Notes: generated from the sequence alone by a model not told the origin. DNA of 64,000 nucleotides from Chitinophaga alhagiae (GCF_003568665.1 NZ_QXMH01000001.1:1488001-1552000); one strand, 5' to 3'. Positions 25,716 to 35,006 are shown, numbered from the stretch's first letter. Made by a program: numbers and translations.

Positions 25716-26855
25716 ATGAAGTTAGGCACCAAACTCATACATGCGGGCGTAGAGCCAGACCCCTCAACAGGGGCCATTATGACCCCTATTTTCCAAACGT
25801 CTACCTATGTGCAGCAGGCCCCCGGCCAGCATAAGGGATATGAGTACGCCCGTACGCAAAACCCCACGCGCGATGCCCTGCAGAACGCCCTGGCCGCCAT
25901 AGAGAACGGGAAACATGGTATTTGCTTCGGGAGCGGCCTGGCCGCAACAGACGCGGTGATCAAGCTGCTGGCGCCGGGAGACGAGGTGATCGCCTCGGCA
26001 GACCTCTACGGCGGCACTTACCGCATCTTTACCAAGGTATTTGCCCGCTACGGCATCAAATTCCATTTTGCGGACCTGCAAAACGCTGACAACCTGCTCA
26101 ATTACGTAAATGAGCATACGAAAATGATATGGGTGGAAACGCCCACCAACCCCCTCCTGAACATTATTGACATTGCCGCCTGCGCCGCCCTGGCCCGTGA
26201 CCGCAACATTCTGCTGGCGGTAGACAACACCTTTGCGTCTCCCTACCTGCAAAACCCGCTTGACCTGGGGGCAGACCTGGTGGTGCATTCCGCTACCAAA
26301 TACCTGGGCGGCCATAGTGATGTGGTACACGGCGCGGTGATCGTAAAAGACGATGCCCTGGCGCAGCAGCTGGCCTTTATACAGAACAGCTGCGGGGCGG
26401 TACCCGGGCCGCAGGACTGCTTTCTGGTACTGCGGGGCTTGAAAACCCTGCATGTGCGCATGCAGCGGCACTGCGAGAACGGGGAAACGGTGGCCCGCTT
26501 CCTCCGCCAGCACCCCAAAGTGGGCAAGGTGTTCTGGTGCGGGTTTGAAGACCATCCTAATCACGCCGTGGCGCAAAAGCAGATGCGCGGTTTCGGGGGC
26601 ATGATCTCCTTCACCCTGCAGGATGACAGCATGGAGGCCGCCCTGAAAGTGCTCAGCGGCACCAAACTCTTTTCCCTGGCGGAATCCCTGGGGGGGGTGG
26701 AATCCTTGATAGGCCACCCCGCCAGCATGACCCATGCCTCCATTCCCCGCGAGGAGCGGATGAAAAACGGCCTTGTAGACTCGCTCATCCGTCTTAGCGT
26801 GGGTATTGAAGATGCGGAAGACCTGGTGAAAGACCTGGAACAGGCAATAGGTTGA
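25716..26855 (+). CDS. Cystathionine gamma-synthase / trans-sulfuration PLP enzyme
   Basis: 379 residues, Cys/Met metabolism PLP family (fold type I). YEYARTQNPTRDALQ and GSGLAAT phosphate-binding region, D of AVDNTFASPYLQ, and the PLP-binding Lys in VVHSATKYLGGHSD. C-terminal SLGGVESLIGHPASMTHASIP and LSVGIED. Family members make cystathionine from O-succinyl or O-acetylhomoserine (MetB) or split it (gamma-lyase); sequence alone does not separate these. Monocistronic with visible promoter. Confidence 0.93.
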   Translation: MKLGTKLIHAGVEPDPSTGAIMTPIFQTSTYVQQAPGQHKGYEYARTQNPTRDALQNALAAIENGKHGICFGSGLAATDAVIKLLAPGDEVIASADLYGGTYRIFTKVFARYGIKFHFADLQNADNLLNYVNEHTKMIWVETPTNPLLNIIDIAACAALARDRNILLAVDNTFASPYLQNPLDLGADLVVHSATKYLGGHSDVVHGAVIVKDDALAQQLAFIQNSCGAVPGPQDCFLVLRGLKTLHVRMQRHCENGETVARFLRQHPKVGKVFWCGFEDHPNHAVAQKQMRGFGGMISFTLQDDSMEAALKVLSGTKLFSLAESLGGVESLIGHPASMTHASIPREERMKNGLVDSLIRLSVGIEDAEDLVKDLEQAIG

Positions 26856-26955
26856 TAAACAGCAATTTTTAAAGTTGGCATAAACTACTTACTTTTAAGG
26901 GTAACACCTACGCCTCCCGGCTGTTCCGGGAGGTTTCCATATACCGAAGAAACCA

Positions 26956-27729
26956 ATGAAGTCCCAACAACTGAAAGATTATTTAGATGCCAAGGCAGCT
27001 TATTACAATCAGCCCGCATTTGTAGCCGGAGATCCCATATGCATCCCCCACCGCTACAGTCAATTGCAGGACATTGAAATAGCCGGCCTTTTTGCAGCCA
27101 TCCTTGCCTGGGGCAACCGTACCACTATCATAAACAAGTGTACGGAACTGATGGAGCTCTTTGATAACGCGCCGTACGATTTTATCCGTAACCACCAGGC
27201 CAGGGACCGCATGCGGCTGATGGGCTTCAAACACCGGACCTTCAACGGGCTGGACCTGATGTATTTTGTGGAGTTTCTCCAGCATTATTACAATAATGTA
27301 ACTTCGCTGGAATTTGCCTTCAGCGCCCACCTCAGCCCGGAAGACGCCGATGTGGAAAAAGCGCTGGCCGGTTTTCAGCGCATGTTCTTTTCCATGGAGC
27401 ACCCGGAAAGAACGCGCAAACATATTTCCACCCCGGCCCGCAACTCGGCCTGCAAAAGGCTGAACATGTACCTGCGGTGGATGGTGAGGAACGATGAAAA
27501 TGGCGTGGATTTTGGACTATGGCAATATATTTCGCCCGCCCAGCTGGTATGCCCGATGGACGTGCATGTGAGCAGGGTAGCGGCCAGGCTCGGCCTGATC
27601 AATAAACCGGATGCCAACTGGAACACCGCCGTGGAGCTGACTGAAAGGCTCCGCGAGCTGGACCCCGAAGACCCGGTCAAATATGATTTTGCCTTGTTCG
27701 GGCTGGGGGTGATCGAAAAGTATGTTTAG
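26956..27729 (+). CDS. TIGR02757 family protein
   Basis: 257 residues, cytoplasmic. Features of the family: LKDYLDAKAAYYNQPAFV at the start, GLFAAILAWGNRTTIINK, then CKRLNMYLRWMVRNDENGVDFGLW and late CPMDVHVSRVAARLGL. The middle helical part with the Arg-Trp-Met-Val motif recalls helix-hairpin-helix DNA glycosylases, so a DNA-related role is possible. No experimental function known to me. A near-consensus box TACTTTTA lies at about 26891-26898. Confidence 0.85.
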   Translation: MKSQQLKDYLDAKAAYYNQPAFVAGDPICIPHRYSQLQDIEIAGLFAAILAWGNRTTIINKCTELMELFDNAPYDFIRNHQARDRMRLMGFKHRTFNGLDLMYFVEFLQHYYNNVTSLEFAFSAHLSPEDADVEKALAGFQRMFFSMEHPERTRKHISTPARNSACKRLNMYLRWMVRNDENGVDFGLWQYISPAQLVCPMDVHVSRVAARLGLINKPDANWNTAVELTERLRELDPEDPVKYDFALFGLGVIEKYV

Positions 27730-27747
27730 ATCAATTTTTACCAGATA

Positions 27748-28686
27748 ATGAAGAAAATTACCGTACTGGTAGCGATGTGCTGCTACGTTTTATCGCTCTC
27801 CGCGCAGGATTATGTGGAGCTTGATTACAGATTTAAAACCGGTGATGCGTTTGAGTTGCAACAACAGAGCCGCAGCGAAACCTATATTACGGTGAATGAA
27901 GTAATACAACGCACCACAAGAGACTACAACACCAAAATGAACATGAAGGTGGCAGAGGCCGGCGGCGGCCGGTTTTTGCTGGAATGGTCCTACTCGGACA
28001 TCAAGTTCAATTTCAACGCCAAGAACCAGAACATTTTTGTAGACGCCAAGGTAGCTAACGACCAGGAGCCTCTGCAAGGCGCGCTGAAGCTCATTCTTGA
28101 CCAACCCTTTACGGTGGAGCTGCAGTCTAACGGCCTTATCAAGAACGTGAACAGCCTGGACGCGTTGATGGACAAAGCCTCCGCCGCTTTTTCCAGCCTC
28201 AAGGCAGACGAGCAGGCCGCCTATAAAAAGCTCCTGAAAGACCAGTTTGGCACGGATGCCTTCCGCTCCTGGCTGGAACAGTTGCTGGTGGTATACCCCG
28301 TTCACGGTATCAAGAACGGCACGCAGTGGGAGGAAACCGTGCCCCTGCGCACCGGCCTCAAGGGCCGCATAGACCTTTACTGGAACCTGGCGCACTGGGA
28401 CAGCCAGACCGCCAAGATAGACGGTAAAGGCAACATCAAAACAGACAAAATAGAAACCTTCACCGTAGAAGAAGGCATTCAGGCCACGGCTGCCATAGAG
28501 GGTACGCAAACCACCAACTACCTCATTAACCGCGAAAGCGGCCTGCCCAGCATTTGTGTGCAGAATACAGAAATGAAGGGTGAATACGTGTACCTCGCCA
28601 ACCGCAAAAAGCAACTCAAAAAAGACCTGAAAGTACCAGTAAAAATTGTGACCAACGCCTCCTACAAGATCAAGCAGGTGAAATAA
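27748..28686 (+). CDS. Secreted DUF6263-like protein
   Basis: 312 residues with signal peptide (ends LSLSA, about residue 19). The rest looks like an all-beta periplasmic domain with charged helices, resembling the DUF6263 group of Bacteroidota: YRFKTGDAFELQQQSRSE near the start, RFLLEWSYSDIKF, and a C-terminal Lys-rich end. Function unknown. Follows TIGR02757 by 18 nt and overlaps the next gene by 1 nt (TAATG), so the three probably form an operon. Confidence 0.65.
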   Translation: MKKITVLVAMCCYVLSLSAQDYVELDYRFKTGDAFELQQQSRSETYITVNEVIQRTTRDYNTKMNMKVAEAGGGRFLLEWSYSDIKFNFNAKNQNIFVDAKVANDQEPLQGALKLILDQPFTVELQSNGLIKNVNSLDALMDKASAAFSSLKADEQAAYKKLLKDQFGTDAFRSWLEQLLVVYPVHGIKNGTQWEETVPLRTGLKGRIDLYWNLAHWDSQTAKIDGKGNIKTDKIETFTVEEGIQATAAIEGTQTTNYLINRESGLPSICVQNTEMKGEYVYLANRKKQLKKDLKVPVKIVTNASYKIKQVK

Positions 28687-29021
28687 TGGAAGACCGTTAC
28701 TTGCAGCAAACCGGGGCCTGGCTGGAACAAAACGCCGGCATCCGCCTGCCGGCCGCCATGAACATGGCGGAGCTGGAGGCCGTACTGGCCCGCCACCTGG
28801 AAATGCTGGTAGAACGGGACTTTCAGCAATTTGTACTGCTGCTTTACCAGGTAGACGTGCCGGAACGGAAGGTGAAAGAAATACTGGCTTCGGAAAATTA
28901 CCCGGACGTGTTCTTGTCTATTGCCCGGCTCATTATCAGCCGGCAGACCGAAAAGATCAAAAGCCGGGAAAAGTACCGGCAGCCGCCGGAGAGCCTGCCG
29001 GACGATGAGGAGAAATGGTGA
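28686..29021 (+). CDS. Uncharacterised helical protein
   Basis: 111 residues, no signal peptide. Predicted largely helical with a acidic-basic pattern; ends in a hydrophilic tail. Segment MNMAELEAVLARHLEMLVERDFQQFVLLLYQVDVPE hints at a small regulatory or adaptor domain, but no family is recognised. Starts with TAATG coupling to the preceding secreted protein. The 57-bp repeat array begins 56 nt after its stop. Confidence 0.65.
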   Translation: MEDRYLQQTGAWLEQNAGIRLPAAMNMAELEAVLARHLEMLVERDFQQFVLLLYQVDVPERKVKEILASENYPDVFLSIARLIISRQTEKIKSREKYRQPPESLPDDEEKW

Positions 29022-29076
29022 GACCGGTGCGGTGAAAAGGAACAGCAGAAAGCCACCTGATTGCCGAACTGTACGA

Positions 29077-29361
29077 GGAGAAGCAAACGGTGGTGAACAT
29101 ATTACAAGGCCGGATGGCTCCCAACAAGAACGGGGAGAAGCAAACGGTGGTGAACATATTACAGGGCCGGATGGCTCCCGACAAAAACGGGGAGAAGCAA
29201 ACGGTGGTGAACATATTACAAGGCCGGATGGCTCCCAACAAGAACGGGGAGAAGCAAACGATGGTGAACATATTACAGGGCCGGATGGCTCCCGACAAAA
29301 ACGAGGAGAAGCAAACGGTGGTGAACATATTACAAGGCCGATTGGCTCCCAACAAGAACGG
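29077..29361. repeat. Tandem array, five units of 57 bp, alternating subtypes
   Basis: Units start at 29077, 29134, 29191, 29248 and 29305. Odd units carry ACAAGGCC and CCAACAAGAAC; even units carry ACAGGGCC and CCGACAAAAAC, so the array is built of 114-bp dimers. The period is 19 codons, and several frames on both strands stay open through it, but none has an upstream start with family resemblance. The last unit runs into a 34-bp palindrome. Rejected as CRISPR because there are no spacers. Confidence 0.92.
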
Positions 29362-29389
29362 GCTGACCTTTGCAAAGGTCAGCCCGTTC
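29356..29389. terminator. Perfect 34-bp palindrome, probable terminator of the desaturase gene
   Basis: GAACGGGCTGACCTTTG and its exact reverse complement, with no loop to spare. Lies 22 nt past the stop of the minus-strand desaturase gene; following T's are interrupted, so termination strength is uncertain. Confidence 0.65.
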
Positions 29390-29411
29390 TATTGCGGTCA
29401 GTTCCAGCATA

Positions 29412-30074
29412 TTATTTGTCGAACATCAGTTCTTTTACTTTCGTTTTGTCTTCTTTCTCTTTTTCCAGGTCGAAGACGGTGCCAAACACCCTGTCCCAGA
29501 AAGAAGAGCTGACCCCGAAGCCCTTTTCATCGTTCTTGTAGTGATGCAGGTGATGGTTGCGCCATACCGGCTTCATGAACTTGAAAGGCGGGTTCCAGGC
29601 ATGAATGGCGTAGTGCATGCTGCCGTAGATAAGGTATCCCAGTATAAAGCCCGGCCAGAACATAAAAGTGACATCCCGTATCACCACGTACATAAGGGCA
29701 AATATGATGGAAGAAATAATAAGGCTGGGCACGGGCGGCATAAAGAGACGCTGCCTGTCTCTCGGGTATTCGTGATGGTTACCGTGCAGCACGTACACGA
29801 ACCGCGTGAGCCGCTTGTTGTCTGTTACCAGGTGGAACAGGAAGCGGTGCATGATGTACTCAAAAAAGGACCAGAAGAAAATAGCGCCCAGGAATATCAG
29901 CGAAATTTTCCCTATTCCATAACCCAGGGTAGTATGGCTGTAATACAACATGTACCCGATAATAGGCAGGTACATGCCCCAGATTATGAGGGGATGGGTT
30001 TTGGTCAGCATTTCCAGATACCGGCTTTCAAACAAACGCGCCTGTCCTTTATTCTTGATCTTGTCGAATTTCAT
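29412..30074 (-). CDS. Sterol desaturase / fatty acid hydroxylase superfamily protein
   Basis: 220 residues from ATG 30074; a TTG 9 nt upstream is less likely. Membrane protein with about four helices. The di-iron His motifs are complete: HRFLFH, HGNHHEYP, HYAIH and HHLHHY near the C-terminus. The family hydroxylates or desaturates lipids such as carotenoids, fatty acids or sphingolipids; the substrate cannot be fixed here. Single gene. Confidence 0.9.
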   Translation of the reverse strand: MKFDKIKNKGQARLFESRYLEMLTKTHPLIIWGMYLPIIGYMLYYSHTTLGYGIGKISLIFLGAIFFWSFFEYIMHRFLFHLVTDNKRLTRFVYVLHGNHHEYPRDRQRLFMPPVPSLIISSIIFALMYVVIRDVTFMFWPGFILGYLIYGSMHYAIHAWNPPFKFMKPVWRNHHLHHYKNDEKGFGVSSSFWDRVFGTVFDLEKEKEDKTKVKELMFDK

Positions 30075-30170
30075 GACTCCCAAATTTTTGGTTAAACCTT
30101 TTAATTCATCAGTATAACAGGAGTAGGGAAACTAAAATTATCAGGTTATTGTCGATACAACCGGCACAGC

Positions 30171-32111
30171 TCACAGATGAAGGGACAACAACCGGGGTAT
30201 TGTAACCAATTCATATTGTTTACCCTGCAAATATCGTATCAATTTCTCCAATTGTAAATAAAATTTATCTACACGCCGGGGGTCCGTACCAATATGCACC
30301 AGCAGTATAAATCCGTTCAGGCCCGCAGGGCGCTGGTTTTCAAAGTCTGTAATGGATTTCATGATACTGTCACTGCTGCGGTAGCTTTTCCCCATTTCAG
30401 GGTAGGTATAATCTGCCGTGCTGCGCGTGCCGGGGCTGAAATTCACCAGTTGCAGGCCCAGCGCCGCGGTCCATTTCACAATGGAGTCGTTATACCACTC
30501 ATAGGGCGGCAAAAAATAATGCGGGGCGGGCAGGCCGTGGCGGGCCATGGCCTGGTAATTGAGGGCCAGGTCTTCTTCAAACTGGCGGCGGGTTACCAGC
30601 AGGCTGTCCCTTTTTGTCCAGTCGCAGTACAGCAGGTGCCGGCCGGAGTGGCCGGCCAGGTAATGCCCGTCTTTTTTCAGGCGCTGGATGAGGGGCTTGA
30701 AAGCCGGGGTATCATAAAATGTGCCCGTCAGGAAAAAAGAGGCGGGCGCCCCGCATTTTTTCAGCACGGCCGCAATATGCCGGCCTCCGTCCGCAAACTC
30801 GTGACCGGTGAACACCAGGGCCAGCCGGCGGCGGGTAGTATCTCCCCGGGTAATGGCCGCGGGGGCCTGGCCCAGCCCGGCGGTGGCTTCCTCAAAAATG
30901 CCCAGGTCCGGCGCGTGGGGGCGGGGCCGTTGTAACTCGTAGTCGTATACGATGTTGCCCACCTCCCTGAAGAACGGGTACCCTTCTTCCTCGTACTCGT
31001 ATTTATTATCATTCAGCACCCCGTCCCGGTTCACATAAATACTGCCGCTCAGCATAAATTCCACGTTATGCTTAAAATCCGCAAAGTAAGCCACATCGGT
31101 TAAAAACCCGTAGCTCCAGCCGGTCTTATTGAATACCCGCATATAGGGCGGAATTTTGCCCCGGCCGGCCTTGAACCGGAAGAACTTGGTATAGCTGTCA
31201 AAAAACTCCGAAGTGTCGTATTTGGGATGTGCGGACTCAAAGGGCAGCGCGGCCATGTACCGGTAGAGGAAACGGTAATCGTCAGGCGTAAGGCCGAAAC
31301 GCTGCCTGGCGGGTACGGATGCCGGAAATAATACAGACTGCAGCTGCTGCTGCAGGTCTTGCAGGGGGGCATTGTTATGCCGGGTAAAATCCATTGGCCG
31401 GTCAATCAGCACATCATCCCGGTCATAGTGTTTTTGCCCTATAAAAACGGGTTTGCCATAGTCGTAGTGCAAGGTGCTCACGGCGGCGGGCTGGGGGTAT
31501 ACGGTATCTGTGCCCTGCACGAAATATACCGGGTTGGTGTGGCGGTTCTCTTCCTCGTTCATGGTCACAAACCGCCGTACAATGCGCATGTCCTTATAGC
31601 CCTTTGCCCACAATTTTTCATGAATGGCCTGCTGCCCTATAAACTCGTACAGGCGGTTATAGGCGTCGTTATCACTTACCAGGAATATTTTTTTGATGTA
31701 CTGCGCTATGGAAGGTAGGCCGTTTTCAGCGGAGGTATCTGTAGTTACGCGGGTTTGCCGGCTGTACGCGCTGTCTGTCAGCATAGGCGTATACTTGTCA
31801 ATTCCCAGGCTGTTCAGCTTCTCCAGGGCCAGAAAGGCCAGCGGCATTTTAACGGTAGACGCGGGGTTGAAATACGTGTTTTTGTCCAGGTGGTAATAAT
31901 AGTGCTTGAACACCGGGCGGTTCTGCGCGTCCCGGTTGATGCGGGTGTAAATGAGCTGCACCTGGAAAGAGTCAGGGTGCTGCAATATATGCCGCAATGC
32001 CGGCGACGCGTGCCGCTCCAGCAGGTCTTGCAGGAACGCGTCTGTGCGCTGCTGCGCCTTTGCCGCAGCGGTGGCCAGCAGCAGCAGGGATATGAGCCAG
32101 GTGCGAGACAT
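30171..32111 (-). CDS. Serine hydrolase (beta-lactamase-like) fused to a polysaccharide deacetylase-like domain
   Basis: 646 residues with signal peptide (ends AAAKAQ). Domain 1, about 40-370: beta-lactamase/PBP-type fold with S85-T-V-K88 (SxxK), S146-D-N148 (SxN) and K329-T-G331 (KTG), all three catalytic boxes. Domain 2, about 425-640: NodB-like deacetylase fold with metal motif H488-SGR-H492; the first motif, usually TFDDG, reads VFTGHEFADGG, and the third reads FLPPYEWY, so the catalytic Asp is not in its usual place. Probably periplasmic and acting on the cell wall or a glycan. The pairing in one chain suggests two consecutive steps on one polymer. Activity of domain 2 uncertain. Confidence 0.85.
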   Translation of the reverse strand: MSRTWLISLLLLATAAAKAQQRTDAFLQDLLERHASPALRHILQHPDSFQVQLIYTRINRDAQNRPVFKHYYYHLDKNTYFNPASTVKMPLAFLALEKLNSLGIDKYTPMLTDSAYSRQTRVTTDTSAENGLPSIAQYIKKIFLVSDNDAYNRLYEFIGQQAIHEKLWAKGYKDMRIVRRFVTMNEEENRHTNPVYFVQGTDTVYPQPAAVSTLHYDYGKPVFIGQKHYDRDDVLIDRPMDFTRHNNAPLQDLQQQLQSVLFPASVPARQRFGLTPDDYRFLYRYMAALPFESAHPKYDTSEFFDSYTKFFRFKAGRGKIPPYMRVFNKTGWSYGFLTDVAYFADFKHNVEFMLSGSIYVNRDGVLNDNKYEYEEEGYPFFREVGNIVYDYELQRPRPHAPDLGIFEEATAGLGQAPAAITRGDTTRRRLALVFTGHEFADGGRHIAAVLKKCGAPASFFLTGTFYDTPAFKPLIQRLKKDGHYLAGHSGRHLLYCDWTKRDSLLVTRRQFEEDLALNYQAMARHGLPAPHYFLPPYEWYNDSIVKWTAALGLQLVNFSPGTRSTADYTYPEMGKSYRSSDSIMKSITDFENQRPAGLNGFILLVHIGTDPRRVDKFYLQLEKLIRYLQGKQYELVTIPRLLSLHL

Positions 32112-32151
32112 GCCTTAAAGCTATAAAAATCCCATGGTTCTCCAAAAGGGC

Positions 32152-32159
32152 TATATTTG
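32152..32159 (+). promoter_or_regulatory. -7 box of the FAH/flavin reductase operon
   Basis: TATATTTG, exact TAnnTTTG, 28 nt upstream of ATG 32188. It lies inside the longer open frame that starts at 32134, which argues for the internal start. Confidence 0.6.
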
Positions 32160-32187
32160 GCCCGTAAACACCAAAACTCAACCGTCA

Positions 32188-33204
32188 ATGAAACTCGTTA
32201 CCTATATCCGGGAAGATGTAGACCAGCTGGCCATACTGGTAAACGGCCAGTTATATAGCATGCAGGAGCTGCATCCTGACCTGCCCACCACCATGCATAT
32301 GTTTTTGCAGATGTGGGAGGAGGTGATAGACCTTGCCATACATGTAGACGCGCAGCTGAAAGCCGGGAAGATGCCCAAAATGACCACCTGGGGCGTGCCG
32401 TACGAAACCGCGCAGCTGCTGGCGCCCGTACCCTTCCCTACGTCTTGCCGGGACGGCTACGCCTTCCGCCAGCATGTGGCGGCGGCGCGGCGCAACCGCA
32501 AAGCGGATATGATACCCGAGTTTGACCAATACCCTATTTTTTATTTCACCAATCATAACGCCATACAAGGCCCCGGCGAAGTATTGTGCATGCCGGACCA
32601 TTTCCGCAACCTGGATTTTGAGCTGGAAGCGGCCGTGGTGATCTGCAAGCGCGGCCGCAATATTCCCGCCGCGGAAGCAGACGGCTACATTGGCGGGTAC
32701 ATGATCATGAACGATATGAGCGCCCGCGTGCTGCAGCTGGAAGAAATGAAACTCAACCTGGGGCCGGCCAAAGGGAAAGACTTTGCCACCATCACAGGCC
32801 CCATGCTGGTAACGCCAGACGAGCTGGAGCCTTACCGCATACCCGCCAAAGACGGCCACACCGGCAATAACTACAACCTCGGCATGCGCTGCCGGGTAAA
32901 CGGCGTGCAGGTGAGCGAAGGCAATATGGGAGACATGGACTGGACCTTTGCGGAAATTATTGAACGCTGCGCATATGGCGCGGACCTGCTGCCCGGCGAT
33001 ATCATCGGCAGCGGCACGGTAGGTACCGGCTGCTTCCTGGAGCTGAACGGCACCGGCAAGCTCAACGATCCCGATTACCAGGAGCAATGGCTGCAGCCCG
33101 GCGATGTGGTGGAGATGGAAATAGACGGCCTGGGGCTGCTCAGCAATACCATTGTAGCGGAAGAAAGCGACTTTTCGATCCTTGCCCAGAAAAAGAACGT
33201 ATGA
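32188..33204 (+). CDS. Fumarylacetoacetate hydrolase (FAH) family protein
   Basis: 338 residues from ATG 32188 (MKLVTYIRE). N-terminal small domain, then the FAH core with the metal-binding acidic residues in RNLDFELEAAVVI and MIMNDMSARVLQ, and IIGSGTVGTGCFLE in place of the usual GTGTPxGV. Family members hydrolyse C-C bonds of dicarbonyl ring-cleavage products, for example in tyrosine/homogentisate breakdown. The downstream flavin reductase overlaps by 4 nt (ATGA), a pairing often seen in aromatic catabolism. The exact substrate is not determinable from the window. Confidence 0.88.
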   Translation: MKLVTYIREDVDQLAILVNGQLYSMQELHPDLPTTMHMFLQMWEEVIDLAIHVDAQLKAGKMPKMTTWGVPYETAQLLAPVPFPTSCRDGYAFRQHVAAARRNRKADMIPEFDQYPIFYFTNHNAIQGPGEVLCMPDHFRNLDFELEAAVVICKRGRNIPAAEADGYIGGYMIMNDMSARVLQLEEMKLNLGPAKGKDFATITGPMLVTPDELEPYRIPAKDGHTGNNYNLGMRCRVNGVQVSEGNMGDMDWTFAEIIERCAYGADLLPGDIIGSGTVGTGCFLELNGTGKLNDPDYQEQWLQPGDVVEMEIDGLGLLSNTIVAEESDFSILAQKKNV

Positions 33205-34082
33205 GAGTAGTACCCGGTGATGTGAAAACAGCGGAGCTGCACGCCTATCTGCTGGGGGCCATAGCGCCCCGCCCCATTTGTTTTGCCAGCACGGTAGACG
33301 CGGCGGGCCGCCCCAACCTCTCTCCCTTCAGTTTTTTTAACGTGTTCGGCTCCAACCCGCCCACGCTTATTTTTTCCCCCTCGCGCCGCGTGCGGGATAA
33401 TACGGTGAAGCATACGCTGGAGAATATCTACGCCACCAAAGAAGTGGTGATCAACGTGGTGAGCTATGCCATGGTGCAGCAGGCCTCCCTTTCCAGCTGC
33501 GAATATCCCCAGGGGGTGAGCGAGTTCGAAAAAGCAGGCTTTACGCCGCTGCCCTCCGAGAAAATAAAACCTTTCAGGGTGCAGGAAAGTCCCGTGCAAA
33601 TGGAATGCGTGGTGAAGCAGGTGATAGAGACGGGTACCGGCGGCGGCGCGGGCAACCTGGTGATCTGTGAGCCAGTGCTGCTGCACATCAACGAAAGCAT
33701 CCTGAACGCCCAGGGCCGCATAGACCCGCAGAGAATAGACCTGGTGGCGCGCATGGGCGCGGACTATTATTGCCGGGCATCCGGCAGCGCCGTGTTTGAA
33801 GTGGCCAAGCCCAACCTGCAGCTGGGTATTGGGGTGGATGCGCTGCCGCAGGGCATCCGCCACAGCCACATACTCACCGGCAACAACCTGGGTCAGCTGG
33901 CCAATGTACACGAAATGCCGGTGATCGATGTTGCCTTCCACGATGACCACCTGAAAAATATCATCCAGTACTACAGCATCAGCCCCGATGAAATGGAGAA
34001 AGAACTGCACCGCTACGCCCGGCAATTGCTGGAGCAGGGGAAAGTGGCGGAGGCATGGCAGGTGTTGCTGGCGGGGGTGTGA
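33201..34082 (+). CDS. Flavin reductase family protein (FMN-binding split barrel)
   Basis: 293 residues from ATG 33201. Split-barrel flavin-binding domain at about 10-170: YLLGAIAPRPICFASTVDAAGRPNLSPFSFFNVFG, including the flavin-contacting RPxxxA and NxSPFSFF segments. The C-terminal half is longer than in simple flavin reductases. Either a reduced-flavin supplier to an oxygenase or a flavin-dependent enzyme itself. Coupled to the FAH-family gene by a 4-nt overlap. Confidence 0.9.
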   Translation: MRVVPGDVKTAELHAYLLGAIAPRPICFASTVDAAGRPNLSPFSFFNVFGSNPPTLIFSPSRRVRDNTVKHTLENIYATKEVVINVVSYAMVQQASLSSCEYPQGVSEFEKAGFTPLPSEKIKPFRVQESPVQMECVVKQVIETGTGGGAGNLVICEPVLLHINESILNAQGRIDPQRIDLVARMGADYYCRASGSAVFEVAKPNLQLGIGVDALPQGIRHSHILTGNNLGQLANVHEMPVIDVAFHDDHLKNIIQYYSISPDEMEKELHRYARQLLEQGKVAEAWQVLLAGV

Positions 34083-34178
34083 GGCGGAAGAAACCGTATG
34101 AACTGATTTGCCGCGTGCCGGCAGGAAATGAGCACGCATGACAGGGCGCATGTTTGCATGCAACACCCTGCAGTTGCA

Positions 34179-34219
34179 GCAAAAAGGGCTGACCGCGGAT
34201 GCCGGCCAGCCCTTTTTGC
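34179..34219. terminator. Bidirectional terminator
   Basis: GCAAAAAGGGCTGACCG and CGGCCAGCCCTTTTTGC arms (one mismatch), between the convergent flavin reductase and DUF4197 genes. Confidence 0.85.
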
Positions 34220-34235
34220 TGATAAACGATCCTCA

Positions 34236-34985
34236 CTAGCTTTTGTTCCCGAATACCTTCTTCAACAGGTCTGTGGTACGGGCCGCGGGGTTTTGCCGGA
34301 TGGCCAGCTCTTCTTTGGCTATCTGGTCAAACAGTGCCTGCACGGCCTTTTCCGTCACATATCCCTTCAGGTCAGGATTAATTTTGTTGAAGGTAGTAGG
34401 CAGGCCGTTGTATTTGGTGACCAGGTCCCCATAATACCGGGTGGCGCTGGTTTTATTGAGCGCGCTGTCTATCACCGGCGCAAAAGCGCTTTTCAATGAC
34501 TCCGTGGTTTTGCCCTGGAAATAGTCCGTTGCCGAGCGCTGGCCGCCGCGCAACAGGTTCAGCGCATCTGTAATGGTCATCTGCTTGATGGCATTCACAA
34601 AAATGGGCTTGGCAAAACCCACCGCTTCTTCCGCGGCGCGGTTGATCTGGAGAATGGCCTTGTCTACCTGGCTGCCCAGCCCAATGCTGCGCAGGGCGCG
34701 TTCAGCTTTCAACGCATCCGGCGGCAGCAGCACTTTATACAGCTCGTTGCCGAAAAACCCGTCTTGTTTGTTGAGCAGGGAAATGCCCGCGCTTACGCCT
34801 TTCTCCAGCGCTTCCTTAATACCCATGCCGGCCTCGTTTTCGGTAACGGAACCGGTAGCGGTGGCGCCGCCGGCAGATTTCAATATGCCTGAGGCCTTTT
34901 TGAGTATCTGCGCCTGGGTGGTGTGCAGCAGGCATACGCCTGCCAGTAATAACAATGTTCTTTTTAGCATAGTCTGAAAATTCAT
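34236..34985 (-). CDS. DUF4197 domain-containing secreted protein
   Basis: 249 residues with signal peptide (ends HTTQAQ, about residue 26). All-helical DUF4197 domain follows, with characteristic ALEKGVSAGISLLNKQDGFFGN, ILLPPDALKAERALRSIGLG-like and TSATRYYGDLVTKYN segments. Widespread in Bacteroidota and Proteobacteria; function unknown, probably periplasmic. Single gene on the minus strand. Confidence 0.88.
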   Translation of the reverse strand: MNFQTMLKRTLLLLAGVCLLHTTQAQILKKASGILKSAGGATATGSVTENEAGMGIKEALEKGVSAGISLLNKQDGFFGNELYKVLLPPDALKAERALRSIGLGSQVDKAILQINRAAEEAVGFAKPIFVNAIKQMTITDALNLLRGGQRSATDYFQGKTTESLKSAFAPVIDSALNKTSATRYYGDLVTKYNGLPTTFNKINPDLKGYVTEKAVQALFDQIAKEELAIRQNPAARTTDLLKKVFGNKS

Positions 34986-35006
34986 GAATGGTAGCTGTAA
35001 AGGGAA

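Noticed and set aside
29077..29361. 57-bp repeats as a CRISPR array or as a repeat protein
   Set aside because: Units are contiguous without unique spacers, no cas genes are near, and the open frames through it lack a believable start or known repeat family.
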